In this document: positions 33,078 to 41,080 of the stretch, one piece after another | Layout: each line of letters begins with the position of its first letter | Position numbering within the stretch: the first letter of the stretch is position 1 | Source: VBDM01 sp035499735 | GTDB lineage: Bacteria; Pseudomonadota; Gammaproteobacteria; Burkholderiales; SG8-39 | Assembly: GCA_035499735.1 (NCBI GenBank) | Contig: DATJYC010000070.1 | Coordinates: forward strand, 54,990-118,989 | DNA: 64,000 bases | Direction of reading: 5' to 3' | Translations under genes and position numbers: made by a program | Notes under the pieces: model-generated | Databases searched by the model: none | What the model saw: only the letters and a program-made list of their open reading frames with translations | What the model was told of the DNA's origin: nothing

Positions 33078-33677
33078 ATGATGAATCTCTACTCAGGAAC
33101 CACCGACCCGTTCTCGCAGCGCTGCCGCATCGTGCTCTACGAAAAGGGAATGGACTTTCAGATCATCGATGTCGACATGTACAACAAGCCCGAAGACATC
33201 GCCGTGATGAATCCTTACAACAGGCTGCCGGTGCTGGTCGAGCGCGACCTGATCCTCTACGAGGCGAATATCATCAACGAGTATATCGACGAGCGCTTCC
33301 CGCACCCGCAGCTCATGCCCGCTGACCCCGTGATGCGCGCGCGGGCGCGGCTTTTCCTGTTCCAGTTCGAGAAGGAGCTCTTCGACCACATCGAGGCGCT
33401 GGAGAACGGCAACCAGAAGCAGCAGGACCGCGCTCGCCAGCACGTCGCCGACCAGCTCACCCAGATGGCCCCGGTCTTCACCAAGCAGAAGTACATGCTC
33501 GGTGACGAGTTCTCCATGCTCGATGTGGCCATCAGCCCGCTGCTGTGGCGGCTGGACTACTACGGGATATTGCTTCCGAAGGCGGCGGCACCGCTAATGA
33601 AATACGGCGAGCGCCTTTTCTCTCGGCCGGCGTTCATCGAGGCACTGACGCCCTCGGAAAAGGTGATGCGCAAGTGA
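33078..33677 (+). CDS. sspA: Stringent starvation protein A
   Basis: A 199-residue glutathione-S-transferase-fold protein that binds RNA polymerase in enteric bacteria. The N-terminus LYSGTTDPFSQRCRIVLYEKGM and PYNRLPVLVERDLILYEANIINEYIDERFPHP (shown in part) match SspA, with no catalytic GST Ser/Cys function expected. It is coupled to sspB by GTGA. Confidence 0.93.
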   Translation: MMNLYSGTTDPFSQRCRIVLYEKGMDFQIIDVDMYNKPEDIAVMNPYNRLPVLVERDLILYEANIINEYIDERFPHPQLMPADPVMRARARLFLFQFEKELFDHIEALENGNQKQQDRARQHVADQLTQMAPVFTKQKYMLGDEFSMLDVAISPLLWRLDYYGILLPKAAAPLMKYGERLFSRPAFIEALTPSEKVMRK

Positions 33678-34078
33678 GCTCCACGGGCGAGCCCACGTCG
33701 ACCAAGCCGTATCTGCTGCGCGCCGTGTACGAATGGTGCGTCGACAACGGCTATACGCCCCAGATCTCGGTAGCCGTCGACGCCCGGACCCGCGTGCCGA
33801 TGGAGCATGTACACGACGGCGAGATCGTGCTCAACATCGGCCCGCTCGCGGCGAGCCGCCTGAAGATGGGAAACGACGTCATCGAGTGCTCAGCGCGGTT
33901 CTCGGGTGTCGCGAAGGATCTCGTCATCCCGGTGGGCACGGTCATCGCGATCTACGCCCGCGAGACCGGTCACGGCATGTCGTTCGAACGCGAGAAGGCG
34001 GCCGAGACGGAAGCCACCGCGTCCGATCCGAAAGACCCTCCGAAACCCAGCAAGCCCGCCCTGAGACGCATCAAGTAA
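33674..34078 (+). CDS. sspB: ClpXP adaptor SspB
   Basis: A 134-residue protein that delivers ssrA-tagged peptides to ClpXP. The N-terminal domain has STKPYLLRAVYEWCVDNG and HVHDGEIVLNIGPLA. A polar linker leads to a C-terminal ClpX-binding tail PSKPALRRIK, close to the usual hydrophobic-basic signature. The GTG start overlaps the sspA stop. Confidence 0.93.
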   Translation: MSSTGEPTSTKPYLLRAVYEWCVDNGYTPQISVAVDARTRVPMEHVHDGEIVLNIGPLAASRLKMGNDVIECSARFSGVAKDLVIPVGTVIAIYARETGHGMSFEREKAAETEATASDPKDPPKPSKPALRRIK

Positions 34079-34090
34079 GAGTCAGGGCCG

Positions 34091-34096
34091 TATAAT
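34091..34096 (+). promoter_or_regulatory. -10 element for tRNA-Thr
   Basis: A perfect TATAAT lies 8 nt before the mature tRNA 5' end. The -35 region overlaps the end of sspB and is weak. The site would start transcription very near the tRNA. Confidence 0.5.
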
Positions 34097-34104
34097 GGCC
34101 CGGC

Positions 34105-34180
34105 GCCGGGTTAGCTCAGTTGGTAGAGCAGCTGATTTGTAATCAGTTGGTCGGAGGTTCGAGTCCTCCACCTGGCACCA
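34105..34180 (+). tRNA. tRNA-Thr (anticodon TGT)
   Basis: A 76-nt cloverleaf with acceptor stem GCCGGGT/ACCTGGC (one G-U pair), D-arm GCTCAGTTGGTAGAGC, anticodon stem-loop CTGATTTGTAATCAG with TGT, T-arm GGAGGTTCGAGTCCTCC, and encoded CCA end. The match to bacterial tRNA-Thr(UGU) is close. No integrase or attachment-site duplicate was seen beside it. Confidence 0.95.
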
Positions 34181-34288
34181 CGAAAACAAACAAGTACTGT
34201 AATTCCCTGCAAGCTCGGGTGTTGCGCGTAGACGCCATGGTGTCGCCCGCGGATGTCCACGCATGCTTCCCATCCGTTTCAGTCTGGA

Positions 34289-34294
34289 TATAAT
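34289..34294 (+). promoter_or_regulatory. Candidate -10 element for the PilZ-like gene
   Basis: A perfect TATAAT lies 45 nt before the chosen ATG. The -35 at 17 nt (CTTCCC) is poor. It suggests the gene is transcribed separately from the tRNA. Confidence 0.42.
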
Positions 34295-34338
34295 GACGTT
34301 GGCATAGCTGCCGCCGTGCCGACAGAGGAGTGCGCCCG

Positions 34339-34671
34339 ATGAGACGAGAGATGCGCGCCGAAGCGCGTATTGCGGTCAGCCAGAAAGGGTCGTTGAAGGT
34401 TGGGGACACCTCCTGGTTCCCCTGCGTGGTGATGGAGATGAGCGATCACGGCTTGTCGATCATCTGCGTGAAGAAGCTTTCGGTGGGGCAGCCCCTTCTA
34501 TTCAGGTGCCAGCTATACCCGGAAAAAAATCTCGTGTGCAAGCTCGAGGTGAAACATGCCGCCGAAGCGCGCATGGGCACGAAGATCGTCGGGATCGACA
34601 AGAGGGGAGCTGGCCTGCTCCAGTCGTATTTGCAGGAAAGGTATTCCGAGAGATTGAACAGAGCCGGATGA
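34339..34671 (+). CDS. Small PilZ-like protein
   Basis: A 110-residue single-domain protein. A basic N-terminus (RREMRAEAR) stands where the RxxxR of PilZ would be, and MEMSDHGLSII resembles the D/N-x-S-x-x-G motif, though the motif is not perfect. The rest fits a small beta-barrel. PilZ proteins sense cyclic di-GMP; here binding is uncertain. The ATG at 34339 has GAGGAG 8 nt upstream; an in-frame GTG at 34330 overlaps that site and is rejected. It might be linked in function to the pilus cluster at the left end, but this is inference. Confidence 0.6.
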   Translation: MRREMRAEARIAVSQKGSLKVGDTSWFPCVVMEMSDHGLSIICVKKLSVGQPLLFRCQLYPEKNLVCKLEVKHAAEARMGTKIVGIDKRGAGLLQSYLQERYSERLNRAG

Positions 34672-34837
34672 CTTCCCCGCGTCTGGACTCTCCTGCTGCC
34701 CGCGGAGCGGCATCGTGAAGAAGTGATCTGCCCGTAGGGCGGTGGCGGGAAGTGCCGCGACGGACACCAGCAAACGTATGACCGTCCACCTCGGATTCAC
34801 CGAAAGGTGACTCCGATGAAGATGAAATAGCGCGGCG

Positions 34838-36505
34838 CTAGCCCTTTTTCGCGTCCTTCAGGTCGCGAACCTCGGTGTTCATCTTCACGTCCTTGCGGCG
34901 GCGCTTGACTAGCATCTCGCCCGTCTTGAAGTAATCGCCCTTTACGGCGAGCTCGGCTGCCTGCTCCAGCTCGTCGGACCACTCGCCGAGCGAGTAGCCG
35001 AACCACGGCGACTCGGGCTTGAGCTTGGGCAGCCCCAACTCCTCCCAGATCGCGCGGGCGGCCTCCATGTACTCGCGCTTGGGCAGCGAGATCGGTGGAA
35101 AGTCTTCCTTCATGGTCGCGTCGATCAGCACCGAGGCGTCCTCGCCGTCGTTGCGCTTGCTGCGGGGCCCGTGCCCCTGGTCGCGGTGGTGGAGCACCTG
35201 CAGATCGAGCGCCGGATTGGCGCGGTAGGACATGGCCCACAGCAGCGCGTCCGCGTTGTCCGGATCGATGTCGTCGTTCACGGCGACGACGTATTTCCCC
35301 GCGGCGCGGTTCCACGACGCGGCGCCGTAGAGCGCGCGCCAGACCTCCGTGGGCGGGGTCTTCCTTTCCATGACGAGCACCACGACCTTGCGCAGGTTGG
35401 TGAGCGGTTCGTGCATCGATACGCGCTTCACGCCCTGGATGCCGAGTGTGCTGCGCAGGTGCTGCGTGAAGAGCGGCTCCAGGGCGACGCGCTTGATGAG
35501 GCTCGACTCGCTCGGAGTCACCTGCGAGATGATGGAGGTCAGGATCGCGTCCCTGCGCCGCGTGATGCAGGTGACCTCCATGTACGCGTTGTACTCCTGC
35601 AGGTTCACGTGGCCGTGCGACTCGCCGAACGGCGCCTCGGGTTCGAGGTACTCGGTGTCGATATACCCTTCGACGACGATCTCCGCTTCCGCGGGAACGA
35701 GCAGGTCGACGGTCTTCGCCTTCACCACGTTGATCGGCGAGCCCACCAGGCCCCCGGCAACATGCAGCTCGTCGAGCGACTCGGGCACCTTTTGCGCCGA
35801 CGTGAACGCCACGCAGGGCGGCGCGCCGAGGATGACCGCCGCAGGCAGCCTCTTGCCCCGGGCTTTCATCTTCTCCCAGTGCGTGTAGATCCCCGGCCGA
35901 AGCTCGAGCGAAGGATTCATTCCCAGGCGCCGCCGCGCCTTGACCTGTCCCCGGTAGATGCCCATGTTCTGCACGCCGCTGTCCGGGTCCTTGGTGATGT
36001 ATTGCGATAGCGTCGTGAAGGGTGCGATGTCCCAGCCGGGCGTCGAAATCGGGATGGGCAGCGCGTCGAGGCCTCTCCCCGGCCTATCCAGCTCGTCGCC
36101 TTCGATCACGATCTCGTGGCAGGGCGCGTTCTCCACGATCCTAGGCGCGATCGGCTTCGCCACCGCCCGCGTCCAGGTCTCGCTGATCTTGTCGAGCGGG
36201 CAGCCCATGCCGATGCGGTAGATCTCGCGGCTCGCGGCGAGAGCACCGACGACGACCGCGATGTCGTACTTGCGCTTCTTGCTGTCGACGACGCGGTTGA
36301 AGAGAAACGCCTTGCGGTCCGGCTCCTCGATGCCGCCGCGGAACTGCCAGCGCACCAGGGGATGCATCTCCGTGTCCTTGTTGATCGGCCGTTCGACCGT
36401 TACGAGGAGGCCCGCGCGATCGAGGGCCTTGAGATGCTCATGGAGGTCGGGATAGCCGCGCGCAAGCTCGCCGCGGCGGGTCTTGGTCCTGGATTTCGTC
36501 GCCAT
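34838..36505 (-). CDS. UbiD-family decarboxylase
   Basis: A 555-residue protein of the UbiD (prenylated-FMN) family, cytosolic. The family's catalytic-site stretch EAPFGESHGHV (Glu and Arg/Glu network) and FTSAQKVPESLDE are visible. It is longer than E. coli UbiD (497) and the neighbours are catabolic, so a role in decarboxylating an aromatic or unsaturated acid is more likely than ubiquinone synthesis. No UbiX partner is in the window. It follows an Ldh-type dehydrogenase by 30 nt. Its Lys/Arg-rich ends are unremarkable. Confidence 0.85.
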   Translation of the reverse strand: MATKSRTKTRRGELARGYPDLHEHLKALDRAGLLVTVERPINKDTEMHPLVRWQFRGGIEEPDRKAFLFNRVVDSKKRKYDIAVVVGALAASREIYRIGMGCPLDKISETWTRAVAKPIAPRIVENAPCHEIVIEGDELDRPGRGLDALPIPISTPGWDIAPFTTLSQYITKDPDSGVQNMGIYRGQVKARRRLGMNPSLELRPGIYTHWEKMKARGKRLPAAVILGAPPCVAFTSAQKVPESLDELHVAGGLVGSPINVVKAKTVDLLVPAEAEIVVEGYIDTEYLEPEAPFGESHGHVNLQEYNAYMEVTCITRRRDAILTSIISQVTPSESSLIKRVALEPLFTQHLRSTLGIQGVKRVSMHEPLTNLRKVVVLVMERKTPPTEVWRALYGAASWNRAAGKYVVAVNDDIDPDNADALLWAMSYRANPALDLQVLHHRDQGHGPRSKRNDGEDASVLIDATMKEDFPPISLPKREYMEAARAIWEELGLPKLKPESPWFGYSLGEWSDELEQAAELAVKGDYFKTGEMLVKRRRKDVKMNTEVRDLKDAKKG

Positions 36506-36535
36506 GATCCTTCGCTCTTCAGCTCACGCAGTATA

Positions 36536-37591
36536 TCAACCGGCCAGAGCGAGCCGCGTCACGCCGAGGCGGTCCGCGAGCGCCTGAAGCTCGTCGTGCA
36601 CGGCGCGCGGCAGAGGGATGCCCTCGCGCATGCGCTGCTCGAAGGTTCGTCCGCCGCGTTCGCCGGGCATGAGTATCTCGCCGGTATCGGCGGCGCGAGG
36701 CAGAGCCTTGAGCGCTATCACCAGGCGGTCGACTTCGTGCCTGAAATTCTCGAGGTCGCCGAACTGCGCCAAGTCGATCGCCATCACGAACCCGTTCTGG
36801 CGGTGCCGGCCTCCTTCCGGCGTGCCCTCCAGCGACTCGGCGAGCAGGGGGTTCGACGCGATGAGGCTGGCGAGGCACTCGACCATGAAAGACAGGCCCG
36901 AGCCCTTGGGCCCGCCCATGGGCAGCGGAGTCTGGGCGGCCTGGGAATCGGTTGTGGGATTGCCCTGTGAGTCCAGCGCCCAGCCCTCGGGAATGGGCCG
37001 GCCGGCCTTCTTCGCCTGGTTGAGCTTGCCCATGGATACGACGCTGGTCGCCATGTCCAGAACCACGGGCTCGCCGCCCGGGCCGCCGGGCACGGCGATC
37101 GAGATCGGGCTGGTGGAAACGCCCGCAGCACGTGCGCCGTGGTAGATGACGTTGGGCCAGGATCCGGCGAGCGCGATCCCCGCCATGCCCTGGCGAGCGA
37201 GGGCCTGCGTGTAGTAGCCGAGGGCGGCCGTGTGGGTGGTGGCGCGGACCAGCGCGAGCCCTACGCCCGCGTCGCGGGCCTTGCGCAGCGATTCGGCGAC
37301 GCCGCGCATCATCGCCACCGGCCCGGCCGCGCGGTCGGCCTCGATCAGCATCGAGGCCCGCGTTTCCCTGCGTATCCCGATCGCCGGACGGGGATTCATG
37401 TCCCCGGTCTCGATCAGCTCAACGTAGCGAGGGATACGGGTGACTCCGTGCGTGTCGACGCCGCGCAGGTTCGCCCAGACCAGCGCCTCGGCGACGACGG
37501 TCGCATCGGCCTTCGGAAGGCCTGCGCGGGAAAAGACGTCGGTCGCGAAGCGCGTGAGGACCGCAGCGCTCACGGCGGCTGCCGTGCTCAT
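36536..37591 (-). CDS. Ldh-family (malate/L-lactate type) NAD(P)-dependent dehydrogenase
   Basis: A 351-residue Ldh_2-family oxidoreductase, a fold unrelated to classical lactate dehydrogenase. Family motifs include ANLRGVDTHGVTRIPRYVE (with catalytic His), TTHTAALGYYTQAL, VLDMATSVVSMGK and GGPKGSGLSFM. Members oxidise 2-hydroxy acids such as malate, lactate, ureidoglycolate or sulfolactate; the substrate cannot be told from sequence. It begins 3 nt after the hydrolase stop, so the genes are one operon. Confidence 0.88.
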   Translation of the reverse strand: MSTAAAVSAAVLTRFATDVFSRAGLPKADATVVAEALVWANLRGVDTHGVTRIPRYVELIETGDMNPRPAIGIRRETRASMLIEADRAAGPVAMMRGVAESLRKARDAGVGLALVRATTHTAALGYYTQALARQGMAGIALAGSWPNVIYHGARAAGVSTSPISIAVPGGPGGEPVVLDMATSVVSMGKLNQAKKAGRPIPEGWALDSQGNPTTDSQAAQTPLPMGGPKGSGLSFMVECLASLIASNPLLAESLEGTPEGGRHRQNGFVMAIDLAQFGDLENFRHEVDRLVIALKALPRAADTGEILMPGERGGRTFEQRMREGIPLPRAVHDELQALADRLGVTRLALAG

Positions 37592-37594
37592 GCT

Positions 37595-38458
37595 TCAGCC
37601 CGTAGGGGGGAAGTGCTTGTCGAGCCAGTTGCGCACGAGGTTCAGAATGAGCGTATTGCCCTCCGAGAACATGAAATGATCGACATCGGCGATCAGGTGC
37701 AGATCGGTGGGTTTTCCGGCGCGCTCGAACAACTCGACCGACTGCTCGGTGGGCGTGACCGAGTCGCTCGCCGAATGCAGCAGGAGCAGCGGCCGGGGGG
37801 CGATCCTGCCCACGACCTCGTTCGCGTTGAATTCATACATGCTCTCGACGACCTCGAAGGGAAACTCCATGATCGAGCCGGGAGCGAGGTTGCCCCGCAG
37901 TCGCGGCGGGATGGGCACGATATCGTAGCGCGGGACCATCATGGGCCTGCCGGAGCGCTTGCGGCGCTTGCCTTCCCGCATCATCGCCCTGAATTTTGCC
38001 CAGGCGCGCGGCGAGGCATGCTGCTTGCGGAACTTCTTGGCGCCGTCTCCCCAGCCGCCGGAGGAGATGCACGCCGCGATCCTTCGGTCGACGCCCGCGG
38101 CGTACACGGCGACTGCCGCCCCGAAGCTCTGGCCGATCACGCCGATACGCTGCGGTTGGATGTCGCCGCGCCCCGCGAGAAAGGATGCGGCGTTCCTCGT
38201 GTCCCTGACCTGCTCCTTGCAGATCACGCGCCCGCGCTCGCCCTGGCTCTCGCCGCAGCCGCGGAAATCGAAGCGCAAGGCGGTATAGCCCGAGCGGGTG
38301 AGCATCGCGGCCATTGCCTTTCCGCCGCTGCCGTCCTTGTTGCTGCCGAACCCGTGCAGAACGAGGAAAGCGGCACGCCGCACGCCGCGCGCTTCCGGAA
38401 GGTGCAGGACGCCGGAAAGCTTGAGGCCGTCGGACTCGAAGGTGACGCGTTCTTCCAT
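37595..38458 (-). CDS. Alpha/beta hydrolase (serine hydrolase)
   Basis: A 287-residue alpha/beta hydrolase. The oxyanion motif is VLHGFGSNKDG, nucleophile elbow GQSFGA, the acid lies near LLLLHSASDSVTP, and the catalytic His in ADVDHFMF. It resembles the DUF1749/peptidase S15-like esterases of aromatic or polyester metabolism, but the substrate is unknown. The ATG at 38458 follows GGGAGA. It is the first gene of a minus-strand operon with the dehydrogenase and UbiD genes. Confidence 0.85.
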   Translation of the reverse strand: MEERVTFESDGLKLSGVLHLPEARGVRRAAFLVLHGFGSNKDGSGGKAMAAMLTRSGYTALRFDFRGCGESQGERGRVICKEQVRDTRNAASFLAGRGDIQPQRIGVIGQSFGAAVAVYAAGVDRRIAACISSGGWGDGAKKFRKQHASPRAWAKFRAMMREGKRRKRSGRPMMVPRYDIVPIPPRLRGNLAPGSIMEFPFEVVESMYEFNANEVVGRIAPRPLLLLHSASDSVTPTEQSVELFERAGKPTDLHLIADVDHFMFSEGNTLILNLVRNWLDKHFPPTG

Positions 38459-38497
38459 TTGGCGGATCTCCCGTATTGCCGTGCGAAATCGGTACGA

Positions 38498-38503
38498 ATT
38501 ATA
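38498..38503 (-). promoter_or_regulatory. Candidate -10 for the hydrolase-Ldh-UbiD operon
   Basis: On the minus strand TATAAT lies about 40 nt before the hydrolase ATG. The -35 is not clear. A TAGAAT -10-like site for the divergent gene lies 22 nt away, so the two promoters would overlap and could be reciprocally controlled. Confidence 0.42.
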
Positions 38504-38525
38504 GGTGCGCCGCCGCTTGGCGCGG

Positions 38526-38531
38526 TAGAAT
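38526..38531 (+). promoter_or_regulatory. Candidate -10 for the amidohydrolase gene
   Basis: TAGAAT lies 20 nt before the amidohydrolase ATG, with AAAGGAG between. No strong -35 is found 17 nt upstream. The call is weak. Confidence 0.35.
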
Positions 38532-38551
38532 CGCCCAAAAAAAGGAGCCGC

Positions 38552-39553
38552 ATGAGCCAGCACGCGCACCACGCAATCGACGTCCACTCGCATTACTTTC
38601 CGCAGACCTTCCTCGACCTGGTCCAGAAGCACGGCCCCGGCCATGGGTTCGAGTACAAGAACATCGAAGGCAAAGGCCCACAGTTCAAGCACGGCCATCT
38701 CGTCACCGGACCGGTCGGGCCCAAGTTCGTCGATCTGGACGCAAGGTTGCAGGCGATGGACGAGCAGGGCGTGGAGACCCACGCGCTGTCGCTGTCCCAG
38801 CCGATGGTGTACTGGGCGCCGGGGAGCCTCGCGCAGCGCCTGAGCGAGACTTACAACGACGCGCTTGCGCGCGCCCACGAGCGGCACCCGCGCCGCTTCG
38901 TCGGCCTAGCGACCCTGCCCATGCACGAGCCGGCGCTCGCCCTCAAGGAGGTGGAACGCGCGGCGAAGCTGCCCGGGGTGCGCGGTTTCTACGTCGCCAC
39001 CCAGGTTCTGGGCAAGGACCTGTCCGACGCTGCCTTTCTGCCGGTGTTCGAGCGCATCCAGGCGTGCGGGCTTCCGCTCTTCCTGCACCCGGTGGAGGTG
39101 ATCGGCCACCAGCGCCTGAGCGCCTACTACCTTACCAACCTGCTGGGCAATCCTTTCGAATCGGGCATCGCCGCGGCCCACCTCATCTTCGGAGGCGTGC
39201 TCGACCGCCTGCCGGAGCTCGTCGTCTGCCTCCCCCACTCGGGAGGCGCGTTCCCCTGGCTGGTGGGGCGGCTCAACCGGGGATGGGAAAAGCGCGCAGA
39301 CCTGAAGCACATCAAGCAGGCGCCCGTCGATTACCTGCGCCGCTTCTACTACGACACGGTCGGCTACTCCGACCACGTGCTCCGGTACCTGGTCGAGGTG
39401 ATCGGGGCGGACCGCGTCCTCATGGGCAGCGACTACTGCTTCCCCATTGCGTACGAGAGGCCGGTGGACGTCGTTACCGCCCATCCGCATCTCAAAGAGG
39501 ACCAGAAGAGGAAAATCGTCGACGAGAACGCCCGCGGGCTGCTCAAGCTGTAG
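38552..39553 (+). CDS. Amidohydrolase-family protein (ACMSD/decarboxylase-like)
   Basis: A 333-residue TIM-barrel metal enzyme of the amidohydrolase-2 family. The metal motif is HSH in AIDVHSHYFPQTFL, with His in PLFLHPVEVIGHQ and catalytic Asp in MGSDYCFPI. It resembles 2-amino-3-carboxymuconate semialdehyde decarboxylase and related non-oxidative aromatic decarboxylases (for example gamma-resorcylate). A clean AAAGGAG lies 6-12 nt before the ATG. Divergent from the UbiD operon, which suggests a shared pathway; the substrate is unknown. Confidence 0.85.
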   Translation: MSQHAHHAIDVHSHYFPQTFLDLVQKHGPGHGFEYKNIEGKGPQFKHGHLVTGPVGPKFVDLDARLQAMDEQGVETHALSLSQPMVYWAPGSLAQRLSETYNDALARAHERHPRRFVGLATLPMHEPALALKEVERAAKLPGVRGFYVATQVLGKDLSDAAFLPVFERIQACGLPLFLHPVEVIGHQRLSAYYLTNLLGNPFESGIAAAHLIFGGVLDRLPELVVCLPHSGGAFPWLVGRLNRGWEKRADLKHIKQAPVDYLRRFYYDTVGYSDHVLRYLVEVIGADRVLMGSDYCFPIAYERPVDVVTAHPHLKEDQKRKIVDENARGLLKL

Positions 39554-39681
39554 CGGGCCGAATCTGCGAGAATGCCCGGGTGCCCGGAATGGAAGCCGGC
39601 CTGATTGCGTTAACCCATCTGCCGCAGGACAGGCTTGCGGATCATCCGGCCCGATAGGGCCTTTCAAGGAGGGATCAAGAC

Positions 39682-40272
39682 ATGAAGAAACTGGGAGTGT
39701 TCCTGGCCGCAGGGCTCATGCTCGCGAGCGCGGTCGCGACCGCGCAGATGCCGATGCGCATCCGCGGCACGATCACGAGCCTCGACGGCGACGTGCTTTC
39801 GGTCAAGACGCGTGACGGCAAGGACCTCAAGATCAACCTGGCGCCGAACTTCGCCGTCGCCGCGGCGAAAGCGGTGACCCTGGCCGATTTCAAGCCCGGC
39901 TCCTATGTCGGGTCGACCGCCAAGAAGAACGCGGCGGGACAGCTAGTCGCGAGCGAAGTCCACAGGCTTCCGCCCACGGCGCCGGCGGGCCACACGCCCT
40001 GGGACACGTCGCCAGGCGACACCATGACCAACGCGAACGTCGCTTCGGTCGTCAAGGCGGCAGGAGGCAGCGAGCTGACGCTTGAGTACAAGGGCGGCGC
40101 GCAAAAGATCCTCGTCCCCGACGGCACGCCGATCGTCGATTTCGCTCCCGGCGATCGCTCGCTGCTGGTTCCCGGCGCGACCGTCTTCGTCGCCGCGACG
40201 ATGGGCGCAGGCGGCAAGATCACTGCTCCGCGCGTCGCGGTCAGCAAGGACGGGGTCAAGCCGCCGCAGTAG
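39682..40272 (+). CDS. Secreted protein of unknown function (DUF5666-like beta fold)
   Basis: A 196-residue protein with a signal peptide (KKLGVFLAAGLMLASAVATA, cleaved near residue 22). The mature part has two similar halves of small beta strands (MRIRGTITSLDGDVLSVKT and ANVASVVKAAGGSELTLEY), like OB-type domains of DUF5666 proteins. No catalytic motif is seen. AAGGAGG stands before the ATG. It is followed 6 nt later by an enoyl-CoA hydratase. Function unknown. Confidence 0.8.
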   Translation: MKKLGVFLAAGLMLASAVATAQMPMRIRGTITSLDGDVLSVKTRDGKDLKINLAPNFAVAAAKAVTLADFKPGSYVGSTAKKNAAGQLVASEVHRLPPTAPAGHTPWDTSPGDTMTNANVASVVKAAGGSELTLEYKGGAQKILVPDGTPIVDFAPGDRSLLVPGATVFVAATMGAGGKITAPRVAVSKDGVKPPQ

Positions 40273-40278
40273 GCGGAC

Positions 40279-41067
40279 GTGGCCAAGCTCGCGGCGGTGC
40301 GGACGGAAGAGCGGCCGCACGACGTGCTCCTGGTGACACTCGATCGACCCGAAGTCGCCAACGCCTTCGATACGCGCTCCGCGCTCGATCTGTGTGACCT
40401 TTTCGAGCGCTTCCAGGCCGAACAGCGGGTCCGCTGCGTGGTCCTCACCGGCGCCGGCGGCAGATCATTCTGCGCCGGCGCCGATCTGAAAGAGCGCAAC
40501 TCGCTCAGCGACGAGCAGTGGCGCTCGCAGCACGGAATTTTCGAGCGGATGTTCGACGCCGTGCGCGACAGCCCGATTCCGGTGGTCGCCGCTGTCAACG
40601 GCGCCGCGTATGCGGGAGGACTGGAGCTGGTTCTGCACTGCGATTTCGCCTACGCCTCGATCTCGGCGAAGTTTGCGCTCACCGAGGTCGCCCTAGGCAT
40701 CATGCCGGGCGGTGGCGGCACTCAGACGCTGCCTCGCGTCGTCGGCGAGCGACGCGCCAAGGAGCTGATCCTGTCGGCGCGGGTCTTCTCGGCGGAGGAG
40801 GCGCTCGCCTGGGGGGTGGTGAATAGGCTGTGCGAGCCGGAAAACGTGGTAGCGGAGGCGCTGCGGGTGGCCGAGCGTATGGCATCGCTTGCGCCGCAGG
40901 CGGTGCGGGAGGCAAAGCGCGCCATCCACCAGGGCCTGCACATGGACCTCGCCTCGGCGATGCAGCTCGAAATCGAGGCCTACAACCGGCTCGTCGGGAC
41001 CGAAGACCGCAGGGAAGGCGTGCGCGCATTCAACGAGAAACGCTCGCCGCGATTCAAAGGCCGGTGA
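40279..41067 (+). CDS. Enoyl-CoA hydratase/isomerase family protein
   Basis: A 262-residue crotonase-fold enzyme. The oxyanion loops GRSFCAGADLKER and NGAAYAGGLELVLHCDF are present; both candidate catalytic Glu residues appear (FALTEVALGIMPGGGGTQ, and RAKELILSARVF). It hydrates enoyl-CoA in fatty acid, amino acid or aromatic degradation; methylglutaconyl-CoA hydratase is one alternative. Start GTG at 40279. Confidence 0.9.
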   Translation: MAKLAAVRTEERPHDVLLVTLDRPEVANAFDTRSALDLCDLFERFQAEQRVRCVVLTGAGGRSFCAGADLKERNSLSDEQWRSQHGIFERMFDAVRDSPIPVVAAVNGAAYAGGLELVLHCDFAYASISAKFALTEVALGIMPGGGGTQTLPRVVGERRAKELILSARVFSAEEALAWGVVNRLCEPENVVAEALRVAERMASLAPQAVREAKRAIHQGLHMDLASAMQLEIEAYNRLVGTEDRREGVRAFNEKRSPRFKGR

Positions 41068-41080
41068 TGGGGGTCTCGGG

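Noticed and set aside
34105..34338. tRNA-Thr as an integration site for a genomic island
   Set aside because: No integrase gene, no repeat of the tRNA 3' end and no change in composition downstream was found in the window.
37139..38551. Upstream extension of the amidohydrolase frame by 471 codons
   Set aside because: It is antisense to the hydrolase and dehydrogenase genes. The ribosome site AAAGGAG and the family start favour the ATG at 38552.
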